A stretch of DNA of 64,000 bases from Pedobacter sp. AK013 (GTDB lineage Bacteria > Bacteroidota > Bacteroidia > Sphingobacteriales > Sphingobacteriaceae). Within the stretch, counting starts at the first letter, position 1, and every line of letters starts with the position of its first letter. The notes beneath the pieces are model-generated. The model ran no database searches, was not told the DNA's origin, and saw only the letters and a program-made list of their open reading frames with translations. The stretch spans positions 1 through 64,000 of the forward strand of contig NZ_JACHCQ010000025.1 of the NCBI RefSeq assembly GCF_014205835.1, written 5' to 3'. Positions 16,951 to 25,332 of this stretch are shown here, one piece after another. The translations under genes were made by a program, and so were the position numbers.

Positions 16951-16999
16951 ACCCAATCCAGTATAGGACAACGGACAAAAAGGCTGAATTTGATTACCC

Positions 17000-17110
17000 T
17001 TCCTTTACCTGTTGTTTACCCTTTCTTGCTACCAGGTTAACCCCAGGCTTACCTCAGGGTTACCCTGGCTGTACCCTTTGGTTACCTAAAAGGTAAAGCC
17101 AGGGCCTGTT
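17000..17110. repeat. TTACC-rich degenerate repeat tract
   Basis: About ten spaced TTACC/TTTACC/GTTACC words occur in 110 bp (CTTTACC, GTTTACCC, GGTTAACCCC, GGTTACCCTGG, GGTTACC), ending in GGTAAAGCC. Some could pair with GGTAA words into small hairpins. No coding frame or clear function was found. The stretch 16951-17509 has no gene and holds only this tract and the two hairpins listed next. Confidence 0.4.
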
Positions 17111-17206
17111 TTGGCCGATTGGTCACACTACTTAGGGTTATGCAACCCTTAAGCAGGCCGCCATGTCATGTAATGAAGTTGAGCCTTTAGTACAGTAGGC
17201 GTTAAT

Positions 17207-17272
17207 TTAACCACAGATCAGGACGGATATAGGTATAAAAATCCGTGCTTATCTGTGTGCATCTGTGGTTAA
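17207..17272. repeat. Inverted repeat TTAACCACAGAT/ATCTGTGGTTAA
   Basis: A 12-bp perfect stem (17207-17218 with 17261-17272) encloses a second 6-bp stem ACGGAT/ATCCGT (17223-17228 with 17241-17246). TTAACCAC appears again just after 17283. It looks like a dispersed intergenic palindrome. Confidence 0.6.
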
Positions 17273-17350
17273 AAACCCTTAATTTAACCACATTAGGCTG
17301 CCATGTGCGCTCAGGCCCTTGCAAACTGCCACGCTATAAGGGCCATTTTA

Positions 17351-17373
17351 GCTCATTAACGATGCTAATGAGC
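17351..17373. repeat. Small hairpin GCTCATTA/TAATGAGC
   Basis: An 8-bp perfect stem with a 7-nt loop is followed by further GCTCATTT words. It may be part of the upstream regulatory DNA of the small gene at 17510 or a repeat scrap. Confidence 0.35.
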
Positions 17374-17509
17374 TCAATTTGGCTCATTTAAGCCCAAAAT
17401 GAGGCGCCAATGCTCCTAAGCTGCTAGGTTTGCGCATGGATTTAAACATACCGGTGTAAACAAAAATCCTTTTTTGAACAACATTTTTTCATTTTAAAAA
17501 AAAACAAAA

Positions 17510-17629
17510 ATGATGGTAAGGTATTCAAAAGGTATAAATGGCGCATTCTCAGGTAAAGCAGGCCGCATCATTAGCAATAGCAGGCATGAGGTAGGTTATT
17601 TAAAGGAGCTTACCAAAAAAAAGAAGTAA
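17510..17629 (+). CDS. 39-aa DUF6266-like mini-protein
   Basis: The frame starts at ATG 17510 (or the next ATG, 17513) after an A-rich leader. It reads MMVRYSKGINGAFSGKAGRI, then ISNSRHEVGYLKEL and four lysines before TAA. The KGINGAFSGKAG motif and spacing match the N terminus of DUF6266 proteins of Sphingobacteriaceae, usually about 200 aa, but only about the first 35 residues are present. It is either a genuine short member or the stub of a truncated gene. Function is unknown. Confidence 0.5.
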   Translation: MMVRYSKGINGAFSGKAGRIISNSRHEVGYLKELTKKKK

Positions 17630-17663
17630 TAAATATATTTTACAACTGCTGGTAACTGAAATA

Positions 17664-17903
17664 CTAATGCAGCAACCCAATCTCAGCAGCACTATAGTTT
17701 TTAGCTACGGCAGGTATTCGTATCTTTTTTACGTTTACCGCTTCAAGCCCATTTTCCTTCATTTCTATCTCAAAAAACACTGTTTCATTCAACTCCAAAT
17801 CTAAATCATTTAACCGGTTGAAGCCGATAGTTTGTCTGTTTTCATCAATGATGATTCCAGAACGATTGGTTAAACATATACTTTTAATTTTGCCTCTTCT
17901 CAT
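17664..17903 (-). CDS. Small cold-shock-domain-like protein
   Basis: The 79-aa product reads as a short beta-barrel: KIKSICLTNRSGIIIDENRQ, TIGFNRLND, LELNETVFFEIEMKENGLEA and VNVKKI. This pattern (G-x-I...F...L..G/N..V.FE....GL.AvnV) resembles cold-shock/OB-fold proteins, without the classical RNP motifs. If the fold is right it binds nucleic acid. It faces the mini-protein gene convergently with only 34 bp between them, and the AraC regulator gene ends about 106 bp upstream of its start. Confidence 0.5.
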   Translation of the reverse strand: MRRGKIKSICLTNRSGIIIDENRQTIGFNRLNDLDLELNETVFFEIEMKENGLEAVNVKKIRIPAVAKNYSAAEIGLLH

Positions 17904-18009
17904 TTTCGGACTGTTTGTTAATTCACTTTTTGATCTCAGTTCGCTTGTTTTTTATAGATTGATATATTTAAAGTCAATAAAATAAGTTAGATGTATTGTG
18001 TTTGATTTC

Positions 18010-18861
18010 TTATGATTTTCCTAAGATTATCTTGTATTCTCTCGGTGTTAAACTTGTTTTGACTTTGAAGAAATAACAGAAATAGGTCTGACTCTTAAAA
18101 CCCAAATCAAAAGCAATTTCCTTGATGGATCGGTCAGAGCTATGAAGCAATCTCTTTGCCTCGAGTAAAACACGTTCCTGAATAAAATCCAATGCAGACA
18201 TTTTGTACTGCTTTTTGCAAAGTACCCCCAGGTAATTGGATGTGATGCAAAGGTGGTTCGCATAGAACGATACCGATTTCTGGGTTTTAAAATGCTTGTC
18301 AACCATTGCCTGGAATTTGTAAGCAATGGACTTGGACTGCCGCGGCGAATGATCGCCAAAGGTATGCGCTACCCAGAGGGTGATCATTAAACCTACTAAA
18401 CGGCACCTTGCATTAACCAGTTCGCTGAAAACAGTAGATGCGGATAGTTCTTTATTAATGGCTGAAAATTCTGCGCAGACTTTTTCGTACATTTCCGTAT
18501 CCAGATCCAGGAGCGAGTGCGCATTAGGTCCCAAAAACGAAAATTGCAAAATGGTGGGAAAGGTCTCAATCAATGGCCGCTTTATCAGCAGGATTTGGCC
18601 CTTTGGCTCATTCTGGAAACTCCATTGAGCAATTTCTCCGGGTGGGTATATACAGATCTGCTGGGGCTTGATCACTTGTTTTTGAGAAGTGATGTTTTGC
18701 TCTCCCGTTCCGCTTTCAAATAGTATCAGCGCGAAATAATCGCCTTCTAGAGCCGCAGTGAGCATGCTGGCGTTATCAAAAGACTTATATTCTACGAAAG
18801 CTTTGTTTTCGGGACCTGGATCACTGTCTGGATGTCCAATGTAGCTCTTTGTTTTAGACAT
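18010..18861 (-). CDS. AraC-family transcriptional regulator
   Basis: This is a 283-aa protein. Its N-terminal half resembles a cupin-type sensor (YFALILFESGTGEQNITSQK, ICIYPPGEIAQWSF). The C-terminal 100 residues carry the double helix-turn-helix of AraC/XylS: FYANHLCITSNYLGVLCKK, ALDFIQERVLLEAKRLL, then the diagnostic IKEIAFDLGFKSQTYFCYFF and PREYK. It is transcribed on the minus strand, and cbpM ends 73 bp upstream of its start, so it could be the distal gene of the chaperone cluster or have its own promoter. Targets are unknown. Confidence 0.85.
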   Translation of the reverse strand: MSKTKSYIGHPDSDPGPENKAFVEYKSFDNASMLTAALEGDYFALILFESGTGEQNITSQKQVIKPQQICIYPPGEIAQWSFQNEPKGQILLIKRPLIETFPTILQFSFLGPNAHSLLDLDTEMYEKVCAEFSAINKELSASTVFSELVNARCRLVGLMITLWVAHTFGDHSPRQSKSIAYKFQAMVDKHFKTQKSVSFYANHLCITSNYLGVLCKKQYKMSALDFIQERVLLEAKRLLHSSDRSIKEIAFDLGFKSQTYFCYFFKVKTSLTPREYKIILGKS

Positions 18862-18934
18862 TTAACAATTAATAATTAGCTTGAGTGATGTTGATTTTTT
18901 AGGTAGCGGTATCAAAGTTTGTGAATTGTTCTTC

Positions 18935-19213
18935 TTAGCCATAGTTTCGAAGGGTTTTTACTTCTTGCTGGAGCTTTTTGATCCGCTCTAGAAGGTGCAT
19001 TACCGTTTCTATACCTTCCATATTGATCTCCAGATCATAGTGAAAGTGAATGTATTTCTCCAGGTCGTTCAGCTGCTCATAGGAAATAAAGGCCCCTTCG
19101 CCAGATGAAATAAGGCTTATTAATCCATGTTGATCCAGTTTTTGTATAAAAGACAATTCAATTTTATAGTAGATACAGCACTGTTCTACAGAAATTTTTG
19201 TTAAATTTTCCAT
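18935..19213 (-). CDS. cbpM: Chaperone modulator CbpM (MerR-like)
   Basis: The product is a 92-aa protein of the size and layout of CbpM/MerR_2. An N-terminal segment is followed by IELSFIQKLDQHGLISL (about residues 17-33), then LNDLEKYIHFHYDLEINMEG (about 48-67), and it ends with a coiled coil. CbpM binds the J-domain of CbpA and restrains its co-chaperone and DNA-binding activities. It starts 8 bp after cbpA on the same strand, which is the standard operon order. Confidence 0.8.
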   Translation of the reverse strand: MENLTKISVEQCCIYYKIELSFIQKLDQHGLISLISSGEGAFISYEQLNDLEKYIHFHYDLEINMEGIETVMHLLERIKKLQQEVKTLRNYG

Positions 19214-19221
19214 CGGCTTTA

Positions 19222-20136
19222 TTATTTTTTGGACTCTTTTGCAAGTTGCCAGAATAACTCCTTTTCACGTTCAGTGAGGTTTTTGGGGATTTGCACATCA
19301 AAGGTGACGTAAAGATCTCCAAAGGTGCCTTCCTTTTTGTAGATAGGAAATCCCTTGCCTTTTAAACGTACTTTTTTTCCGTTTTGTGTTTCCGGGGGAA
19401 TATTCAATTTTACTTTTCCGCTCATTGTTTGAATCATTTCTTCTCCTCCCAATATTGCTTTGTAAAGATCTAACAAGACAGTTAAATACAAATCATTTCC
19501 TTTGCGTATGAAAGCAGTATTGTTTTTAATTTCAACCCTAATATATAGATCGCCTTTTGGCCCTCCGTTAGCGCCATCGGCACCATAGCCCTTAATTTTG
19601 ATTTCCTGGCCATTTTCTACACCCGCAGGAATGGTAATTCTAATATTTTTCCCGTTTATGGTAAAGGTTTGCTTATGGGTTGTATAGGCTTCTGATAGAT
19701 TGAGCTGGAGCGTAGCACGAAGGTCTTGCCCCTTAAAATGGGACTGTCTGCCTCCCCTTGATCTGCCCTGGTCTCCAAACATCGAAGCAAAAAAGTCAGA
19801 AAAGTCTCCATCATCATCGCTTGAATAATACCCTGCCTGACCTCCGAAAGGGTTGCCTCCGGTGTAAGCAGACTGTTGTTGTTGCCTGCGGGCCTCTTCA
19901 AACTGTTCTGCATTTTTCCAGTCTTTTCCGTACTGATCATATTTTTTTCTTTTCTCAGGGTCGCTGAGCACCTCGTTGGCCTCGTTGATCTGCTGGAAAA
20001 GTTTTCCCGCAGCGGGATCATTAGGGTTCAGATCGGGATGATGTTGGCGGGCTAACTTACGATATGCCTTCTTGATCTCATCGGGTGTTGCATTTTTACC
20101 AACACCAAGAACTTTGTAATAATCAATGTAATCCAT
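19222..20136 (-). CDS. cbpA: DnaJ-type co-chaperone CbpA
   Basis: This is a 304-aa J-domain protein. Residues 5-70 form the J-domain with HPD at 33-35 and EANEVLSDPEKRKKYDQYG. A glutamine- and glycine-rich linker follows (about 80-125, GGNPFGGQAGYYSSDDDGDF). Two C-terminal substrate-binding beta domains come next, with TFTINGKNIRITIPAGVENG and LNIPPETQNGKKVRLKGKGF. No CxxCxGxG zinc modules are present, so it is the CbpA-like class rather than true DnaJ. It stimulates DnaK ATPase and delivers substrates. It forms an operon with cbpM, and a dnaK lies 1.9 kb away on the other strand, so this is likely a local DnaK/CbpA/CbpM set. Confidence 0.9.
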   Translation of the reverse strand: MDYIDYYKVLGVGKNATPDEIKKAYRKLARQHHPDLNPNDPAAGKLFQQINEANEVLSDPEKRKKYDQYGKDWKNAEQFEEARRQQQQSAYTGGNPFGGQAGYYSSDDDGDFSDFFASMFGDQGRSRGGRQSHFKGQDLRATLQLNLSEAYTTHKQTFTINGKNIRITIPAGVENGQEIKIKGYGADGANGGPKGDLYIRVEIKNNTAFIRKGNDLYLTVLLDLYKAILGGEEMIQTMSGKVKLNIPPETQNGKKVRLKGKGFPIYKKEGTFGDLYVTFDVQIPKNLTEREKELFWQLAKESKK

Positions 20137-20240
20137 TTGGCTGGGTTATCTATAATAAACTGTCTTAAATTTGAATCTTGATCTAATAGACGGGGCCGTT
20201 TTTCTTTGTTGGCAATAATTGTTCATTTTCTTTGATTGAA

Positions 20241-21182
20241 TTATTCGGAAGTTGCCGAATAACTTTGAAGCATAGTTATGGTTGGCACAAAATAAAGTGT
20301 ACCGGTTTTAGCGGTACTAAAGTCAAGTATTCGGTCAGAATTTCCCGGAGGACTTCCAATAAACATTCTGGTTAGCATTTCTTTTACGGTGCTGAAGGTA
20401 TTGGCATAGGCAATAAAATAGGTGCCAACTTCTCCTTTTGCCGGATGTCCAAAAGGCATATTATCCCTGATGATTTTAAGATCGTTCCCCTCGGCATCTT
20501 CGATTCCGGCCAGCGCACTGTGCGAATTGCTTGGTTTTACCTCATCGGTCATTTCGATGTCGCTCATTTTATAACGGCCAATTACCTTTTCCTGGTCCTC
20601 GGTAGACAATGCCGTCCAGTTTTTCATCTCATGCAGATACTTTTGTACAAATAAGTAACTTCCACCTTTGTAAACCGGATCTTCATCTCCCACAAGGGCA
20701 AAAAGTTGCCTTTCCTCTCCAATAGGGTTTTCTGTGCCATCTACAAAGCCGAGTATAGAACGGCCGTCCCAGTACCTGAAACCATGTATTTCCAGGCTGC
20801 ATTCGGCTACAGGTTCGAGCACCGCTGTAATGTCGCTGGCCATATCGAAACATATGCCCATATCCAGTGCCCGTAAATGTAGGTGTAGATCTCCTGGAGT
20901 AGACACTGCGGTGTGTCGTTCTCCAACAATGGGCTCGAATTCTGCCAGTTCTTTTGGGAGGGGGGTGGGTAGCCCGAGTTTTTTCCAGGCATCATATCCT
21001 ACACCGAGCACACAACTCGTCCGGCCCTTTACAATACGGATTGCATAAGAGCGATTTATATTTTCTACCAAGGCACATAGTTGCTCGAAGGCGGGTTTGA
21101 TGGCTGCGCCATCTTTGAATTTCCAAACCATGAAAATGGTGTTGTTATTAGGATAGTCTGTTACGTTTTGTGGTTGATTCAC
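20241..21182 (-). CDS. Dyp-type haem peroxidase
   Basis: The product is a 313-aa dye-decolourising peroxidase. The family hallmark GFVDG lies at residues 145-149, with catalytic Asp148 in ILGFVDGTENPIG. His221 in SNSHSALAG is the expected proximal haem ligand, and Arg239 (KIIRDNMPFG) is the usual distal arginine. There is no signal peptide or Tat motif, so it is probably cytoplasmic. It uses H2O2 to oxidise organic substrates. It lies 104 bp upstream of cbpA on the same strand, and divergently about 860 bp from dnaK, consistent with a stress-related cluster. Confidence 0.9.
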   Translation of the reverse strand: MNQPQNVTDYPNNNTIFMVWKFKDGAAIKPAFEQLCALVENINRSYAIRIVKGRTSCVLGVGYDAWKKLGLPTPLPKELAEFEPIVGERHTAVSTPGDLHLHLRALDMGICFDMASDITAVLEPVAECSLEIHGFRYWDGRSILGFVDGTENPIGEERQLFALVGDEDPVYKGGSYLFVQKYLHEMKNWTALSTEDQEKVIGRYKMSDIEMTDEVKPSNSHSALAGIEDAEGNDLKIIRDNMPFGHPAKGEVGTYFIAYANTFSTVKEMLTRMFIGSPPGNSDRILDFSTAKTGTLYFVPTITMLQSYSATSE

Positions 21183-22041
21183 GCTGGTGGGTTTATAATT
21201 TTCAATTTTATCTGATTTTTATCTTAAATATACGCTATCCAAATCAATTCCTGTTACGGTGGAACTTGGCTGTTAAATGCCTGGTATAATTCTTCAATAT
21301 CAATAAGATTACTTAAAATAAAGATTACTTAAAATAAATAGAATAACATGGTGCTCATGCAGAAAATCACTGTTATTTTTCAACAAACTTAATGCAAATC
21401 AATTTCAGGCTGCTGTAGCTTTATAAGCATAGATTTTTTTCGCGTTTGCATAACCCGTTTTTAAAAGGCATAAGCCAAATTTAGTTGATGTAACTGTGAT
21501 ACAGTTCACATTTTCTGCAAATGCATATTATTCGATATTATTTTCACTAAATACAACATTTATAGTTTTTAGCGTTTCTTTTCCCGTGCTTTAATATTTA
21601 AATAACCTAAACAAACTGCTCTTCATCCGAGCCCTAGCCCAAAATATACCGGTTTAATATTTATTTTTTTCTGCTATCTAAAATCTTACCTGGCTTTGCC
21701 ATGGGCTACAAAATCATTTTTGCAGGTCGGGCGGTCTGGACGTTTTTTGCAGTTCCCGGATCGATAATTTACGCTACTATTTTCATGCTATTCTATAGTG
21801 ATAGCGCAAGATGCCGTTTTTTTATTATCTAATATTGTATTGGCTGATGCCATGAAATTTGATAGTTGTAAAGAATACAGAATGTGCCCTAAGCACCAAG
21901 TGAGGTTAGGAATTGGGATTTCTATTGAGGTGTATAATCACTGTCTATTTTAAGACAGGTGATTTCGATAAACAGGGTTTTTGGCTAAAGAAAGTATTAA
22001 TCTGAAATAATTAAATTTTTAACTAAAACTTATCTAACATT
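21183..22041. other. 859-bp divergent intergenic region between peroxidase and dnaK
   Basis: No coding frame is supported here. A perfect 16-bp tandem repeat, AAGATTACTTAAAATA twice, lies at 21305-21336. The rest is AT-rich with several T-runs. Such a large spacer before dnaK probably holds stress-controlled promoters, but I could not fix a consensus with confidence. The leader just upstream of dnaK (AATTAAATTTTTAACTAAAACTT) is A/T-rich without a Shine-Dalgarno site, as usual in this phylum. Confidence 0.5.
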
Positions 22042-23931
22042 ATGGGCAAAATTATAGGCATTGACTTGGGAACCACCAATAGCTGTGTGGCAGTTATGGA
22101 AGGAAATGATCCGGTAGTGATCGCTAACGATGAAGGAAAAAGAACCACTCCTTCTATTGTGGCTTTTTTAAAAAATGGAGAACGTAAGGTTGGCGATCCT
22201 GCGAAAAGACAGGCTATTACCAATCCGCAAAATACGATTATGTCTATTAAACGTTTTATGGGCCGTCGTTTTGATGAGGTAACAGAAGAAATAAAGCATT
22301 GTAGCTATAAAGTTGTTAGCGGAGACAATGATACCATCCGGGTTGATATTGATGGGAAGTTGTACACCCCACAAGAGATCTCTGCCATCATCCTGCAAAA
22401 GATGAAGAAAAACGCAGAGGACTACCTCGGACAGGAGATAACCGATGCTGTAATTACTGTGCCGGCATATTTTAATGATGCCCAAAGACAAGCAACCAAG
22501 GAAGCAGGTGAAATTGCGGGGCTTAACGTAAAAAGGATAGTAAATGAGCCAACTGCGGCTGCGTTAGCCTATGGCCTGCAAAAGGCAGATAAGAACCAGA
22601 AAGTAGCCGTTTTCGATCTTGGAGGGGGAACGTTTGATATTTCAGTACTTGAACTAGGGGATGGTGTTTTTGAAGTGAAATCAACCAATGGTGATACCCA
22701 TCTTGGTGGTGATGATTTTGATAAGGTAATTATAGATTGGATGGCAGATGAATTCAAGAAAGAGGAGGGGATTGATCTGCGCAAGGATCCCATGGCCCTT
22801 CAGCGTTTAAAGGAAGCAGCTGAGAAAGCCAAGGTTGAACTTTCAACGGCTACCGAAACGGAAATTAACCTGCCCTATGTAACTGCAATGGATGGAATTC
22901 CTAAACACCTGGTAAAAAAACTGACCCGTGCAAAATTTGAAAAGTTAGCAGATAGTTTATTTTCGCGCTGCCTAAAACCTTGTGAGACGGCCCTGAAAGA
23001 TGCCAAACTGAAACCGGCAGATATTGAGGAGGTTATCCTTGTGGGTGGAAGTACCCGTATTCCAAAAGTACAGGAAATAGTAGAAAAATTTTTTGGCAGA
23101 CAACCCAGCAAAAGTGTTAATCCTGACGAGGTGGTTGCATTGGGAGCTGCAATCCAGGGTGCGGTATTATCTGGTGATGTAAAGGATGTGGTGCTATTGG
23201 ATGTGACGCCACTCTCATTGGGAATAGAGACCATGGGTGGTGTAATGACAACTTTAATCCCAGCCAACACAACCATACCGGCAAAAAAATCAGAAGTATT
23301 CTCTACTGCATCTGATAACCAGCCGGGGGTTCAGGTACATGTATTGCAAGGGGATAGAGCCATGGCAAAGGACAATAAAAGCCTGGGCATCTTTAATCTT
23401 GATGGACTTCCACCTGCGCCAAGGGGAATCCCTCAGATCGAGGTTGTATTCGATATCGACTCCAACGGGATACTTAATGTGACCGCAAAGGACAAAGGCA
23501 CCAATAAGGAGCAAAAAATACGGATCGAGGCTGGTAGCGGGCTAAGCAAGGAAGAGGTTGAAAAGATGCGGGAGAGCGCAAAGGCCAACGAGGCTTCTGA
23601 TAAGGAGGCCCGGGAGCGGGTAGATAAACTGAATATGGCGGATAGTCAGATTTTCCAGTCTGAAAAACAATTAAAAGAGATTGGGGAAAAACTTTCTGCA
23701 GATAATAAACAGGCAATTGAAGGCGCACTTTCTGCCCTGAAATATGCATACGAAAAACAGGATATTGCTGCTATCGATACTTCCCTTGCAGATATAACCA
23801 AAGCATGGAACAGTGCCAGTGAGGAGATGTACAAAACCGATCAGCCTTCACCGGGAGCAGAAAATGTAAACCAACCTGCAAATGACGCACCGGATGATGT
23901 GACAGACGTTTCTTTTGAGGACGTAAAGTAA
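22042..23931 (+). CDS. dnaK: Hsp70 chaperone DnaK
   Basis: This is a full-length 629-aa Hsp70. The ATPase domain begins IIGIDLGTTNSCVAVMEG and contains VPAYFNDAQRQATKEAG, VNEPTAAALAYGL, FDLGGGTFDISVL and ILVGGSTRIPKVQ. The substrate-binding domain starts at about residue 385 (DVTPLSLGIETMGG, NTTIPAKKSEVFSTA, PPAPRGIPQIEV). The lid ends in acidic DVTDVSFEDVK instead of the commoner EEVK. It hydrolyses ATP to fold proteins with J-protein and GrpE help; grpE is not in this window. A small Rhs/IS-rich region and the cbpAM operon lie nearby, so this may be a second dnaK copy. Confidence 0.95.
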   Translation: MGKIIGIDLGTTNSCVAVMEGNDPVVIANDEGKRTTPSIVAFLKNGERKVGDPAKRQAITNPQNTIMSIKRFMGRRFDEVTEEIKHCSYKVVSGDNDTIRVDIDGKLYTPQEISAIILQKMKKNAEDYLGQEITDAVITVPAYFNDAQRQATKEAGEIAGLNVKRIVNEPTAAALAYGLQKADKNQKVAVFDLGGGTFDISVLELGDGVFEVKSTNGDTHLGGDDFDKVIIDWMADEFKKEEGIDLRKDPMALQRLKEAAEKAKVELSTATETEINLPYVTAMDGIPKHLVKKLTRAKFEKLADSLFSRCLKPCETALKDAKLKPADIEEVILVGGSTRIPKVQEIVEKFFGRQPSKSVNPDEVVALGAAIQGAVLSGDVKDVVLLDVTPLSLGIETMGGVMTTLIPANTTIPAKKSEVFSTASDNQPGVQVHVLQGDRAMAKDNKSLGIFNLDGLPPAPRGIPQIEVVFDIDSNGILNVTAKDKGTNKEQKIRIEAGSGLSKEEVEKMRESAKANEASDKEARERVDKLNMADSQIFQSEKQLKEIGEKLSADNKQAIEGALSALKYAYEKQDIAAIDTSLADITKAWNSASEEMYKTDQPSPGAENVNQPANDAPDDVTDVSFEDVK

Positions 23932-23945
23932 AAGAATAAAAAATG

Positions 23946-23983
23946 ATACCGTTTAAATGGAATGCGCTCCAGTTAAACGGTAT
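23946..23983 (+). terminator. Terminator-like hairpin after dnaK
   Basis: ATACCGTTTA (23946-23955) pairs perfectly with TAAACGGTAT (23974-23983), with a further TGGA/TCCA inner stem. The T-tract is weak (TATTATTGAT). It lies 15 bp after the dnaK stop. Confidence 0.6.
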
Positions 23984-24110
23984 TATTGATCGAGATATAA
24001 GATCTACCTGTTATGGGTTTTGTGTACAGCGGCAAAAAATAAGCATATTGGCGCCTCTAATTCTCTGCTCAATCAGTATCTTTATATTTCATTTTTGACT
24101 AGGACGATTT

Positions 24111-24989
24111 ATGAGGGATATTCCATCGGTTTCGATTAAACACTTGCCCGTAAAAAAAGTATCGGGATTTATCGCTTCCCCGGCGCTCGACATACTTTCT
24201 GTGGAAGAACCGCTGGAAATCCGGATAATATACGGACCTGCAGACGCTCGGGTCCAAAAAAATATCTCCGTAACCATGCGGACACCTGGCAATGATCTGG
24301 AGCTTGCTTTGGGTTTTTTATTCACCGAAGGCATTGTATCTTCCAAAGAGGAGGTGACTGTTATTGCCCACTTGGCAATGGCATGTGAATTTGACAAGGA
24401 AAATATTGTTTGTGTTGAATTCAGTGATCAATTTACGCCTAATCTCTCGCAGTCTGACCGTAATTTTTACACCACGTCGAGCTGCGGAGTTTGCGGTAAG
24501 GGATCAATACAGTCTATCAGGACATCAAGCATTTATTCAGGTCTGGCCAGTGAGCAGGAACTCAGCCTGTCGCCTGAAATCCTCTACCAGCTGCCAAACA
24601 AACTAAGGTCAGCCCAGCAAAATTTCTCTGCTACGGGTGGGATCCATGCGTCGGGCCTTTTTACGATTGAAGGAGAAATGCTGATGCTTAGGGAGGATGT
24701 AGGCCGTCACAATGCTTTGGATAAGCTCATTGGTGCGGCACTTGCCAGCGATCTGCTTCCCCTTAACAGATACATCCTGTTGTTAAGCGGGCGGGCAAGC
24801 TTTGAGCTGATCCAGAAAGCAGCTATGGCAGGAATCGCAATTGTAGCCGCTATCGGAGCCCCATCCAGTCTTGCTGTAGAACTTGCGGCCGAATTTGGTA
24901 TCACTCTTTTAGGCTTTTTAAAGGAAGACCGTTTTAATATTTATACCAGTAACGACAGAATTTTAATACCTACATCACATGAAAATTAG
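24111..24989 (+). CDS. fdhD: Formate dehydrogenase accessory sulfurtransferase FdhD
   Basis: This 292-aa protein has the FdhD signatures: MRTPGNDLELALGFLFTEGI (about residues 55-75), the catalytic loop SSCGVCGKGSI with two cysteines (about 124-127), GGIHASGLF and MLREDVGRHNALDKLIG. FdhD moves sulfur from IscS to the molybdenum cofactor and is needed for formate-dehydrogenase-type enzymes. It overlaps the next gene by 11 bp and stands first in an operon with a YdeP-like molybdoenzyme, so it most likely matures that enzyme. Confidence 0.95.
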   Translation: MRDIPSVSIKHLPVKKVSGFIASPALDILSVEEPLEIRIIYGPADARVQKNISVTMRTPGNDLELALGFLFTEGIVSSKEEVTVIAHLAMACEFDKENIVCVEFSDQFTPNLSQSDRNFYTTSSCGVCGKGSIQSIRTSSIYSGLASEQELSLSPEILYQLPNKLRSAQQNFSATGGIHASGLFTIEGEMLMLREDVGRHNALDKLIGAALASDLLPLNRYILLLSGRASFELIQKAAMAGIAIVAAIGAPSSLAVELAAEFGITLLGFLKEDRFNIYTSNDRILIPTSHEN

Positions 24990-25329
24990 AATAAAGGGCA
25001 ATTCGCTCAGATATCGTTTAACCCAGTCTGAAGTAGCGGCATTAGGAATGGTCGGGTTTCTTTCCGAACGTACCCACTTTGCTAGCCAGGCGCTGGAATA
25101 TGCAATCATGACGACAAGCGAGGGACAGCTTACTGCCGATTTTTCGGAAAATCGGATCGTGCTGAATATGCCCGAAAAAATGATTGGGGAGCTGGTTAAT
25201 ACAGATAAAGTCGGTTTTAGCGATGTGTCTGGTCCGGTAAGCCTGCTTATAGAAAAAGATTTTACCTGTTTGGATAATGTGGAAGAAGATCAGAGCGATA
25301 ATTTTCCCAATCCCAATATAAACTGTTAA
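24979..25329 (+). CDS. Small conserved partner of fdhD (DUF7009-like)
   Basis: The product is a 116-aa protein starting MKIRIKGNSLRYRLTQSEVA, with a Ser/Arg-rich turn and a mixed alpha/beta pattern. It ends with DFTCLDNVEEDQSDNFPNPN, so a cysteine followed by acidic residues and FPNP closes the protein. I know this type as a small conserved neighbour of fdhD and the YdeP-like oxidoreductase in Bacteroidota (DUF7009 by memory). Its start overlaps the fdhD end and it ends 3 bp before the oxidoreductase gene, so all three are translated together. A role in enzyme maturation is inferred from context only. Confidence 0.65.
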   Translation: MKIRIKGNSLRYRLTQSEVAALGMVGFLSERTHFASQALEYAIMTTSEGQLTADFSENRIVLNMPEKMIGELVNTDKVGFSDVSGPVSLLIEKDFTCLDNVEEDQSDNFPNPNINC

Positions 25330-25332
25330 GCC

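Noticed and set aside
21183..22041. A hidden small gene or RNA in the large dnaK spacer
   Set aside because: Neither strand shows a protein-like frame or strong paired structure; only a short tandem repeat stands out.
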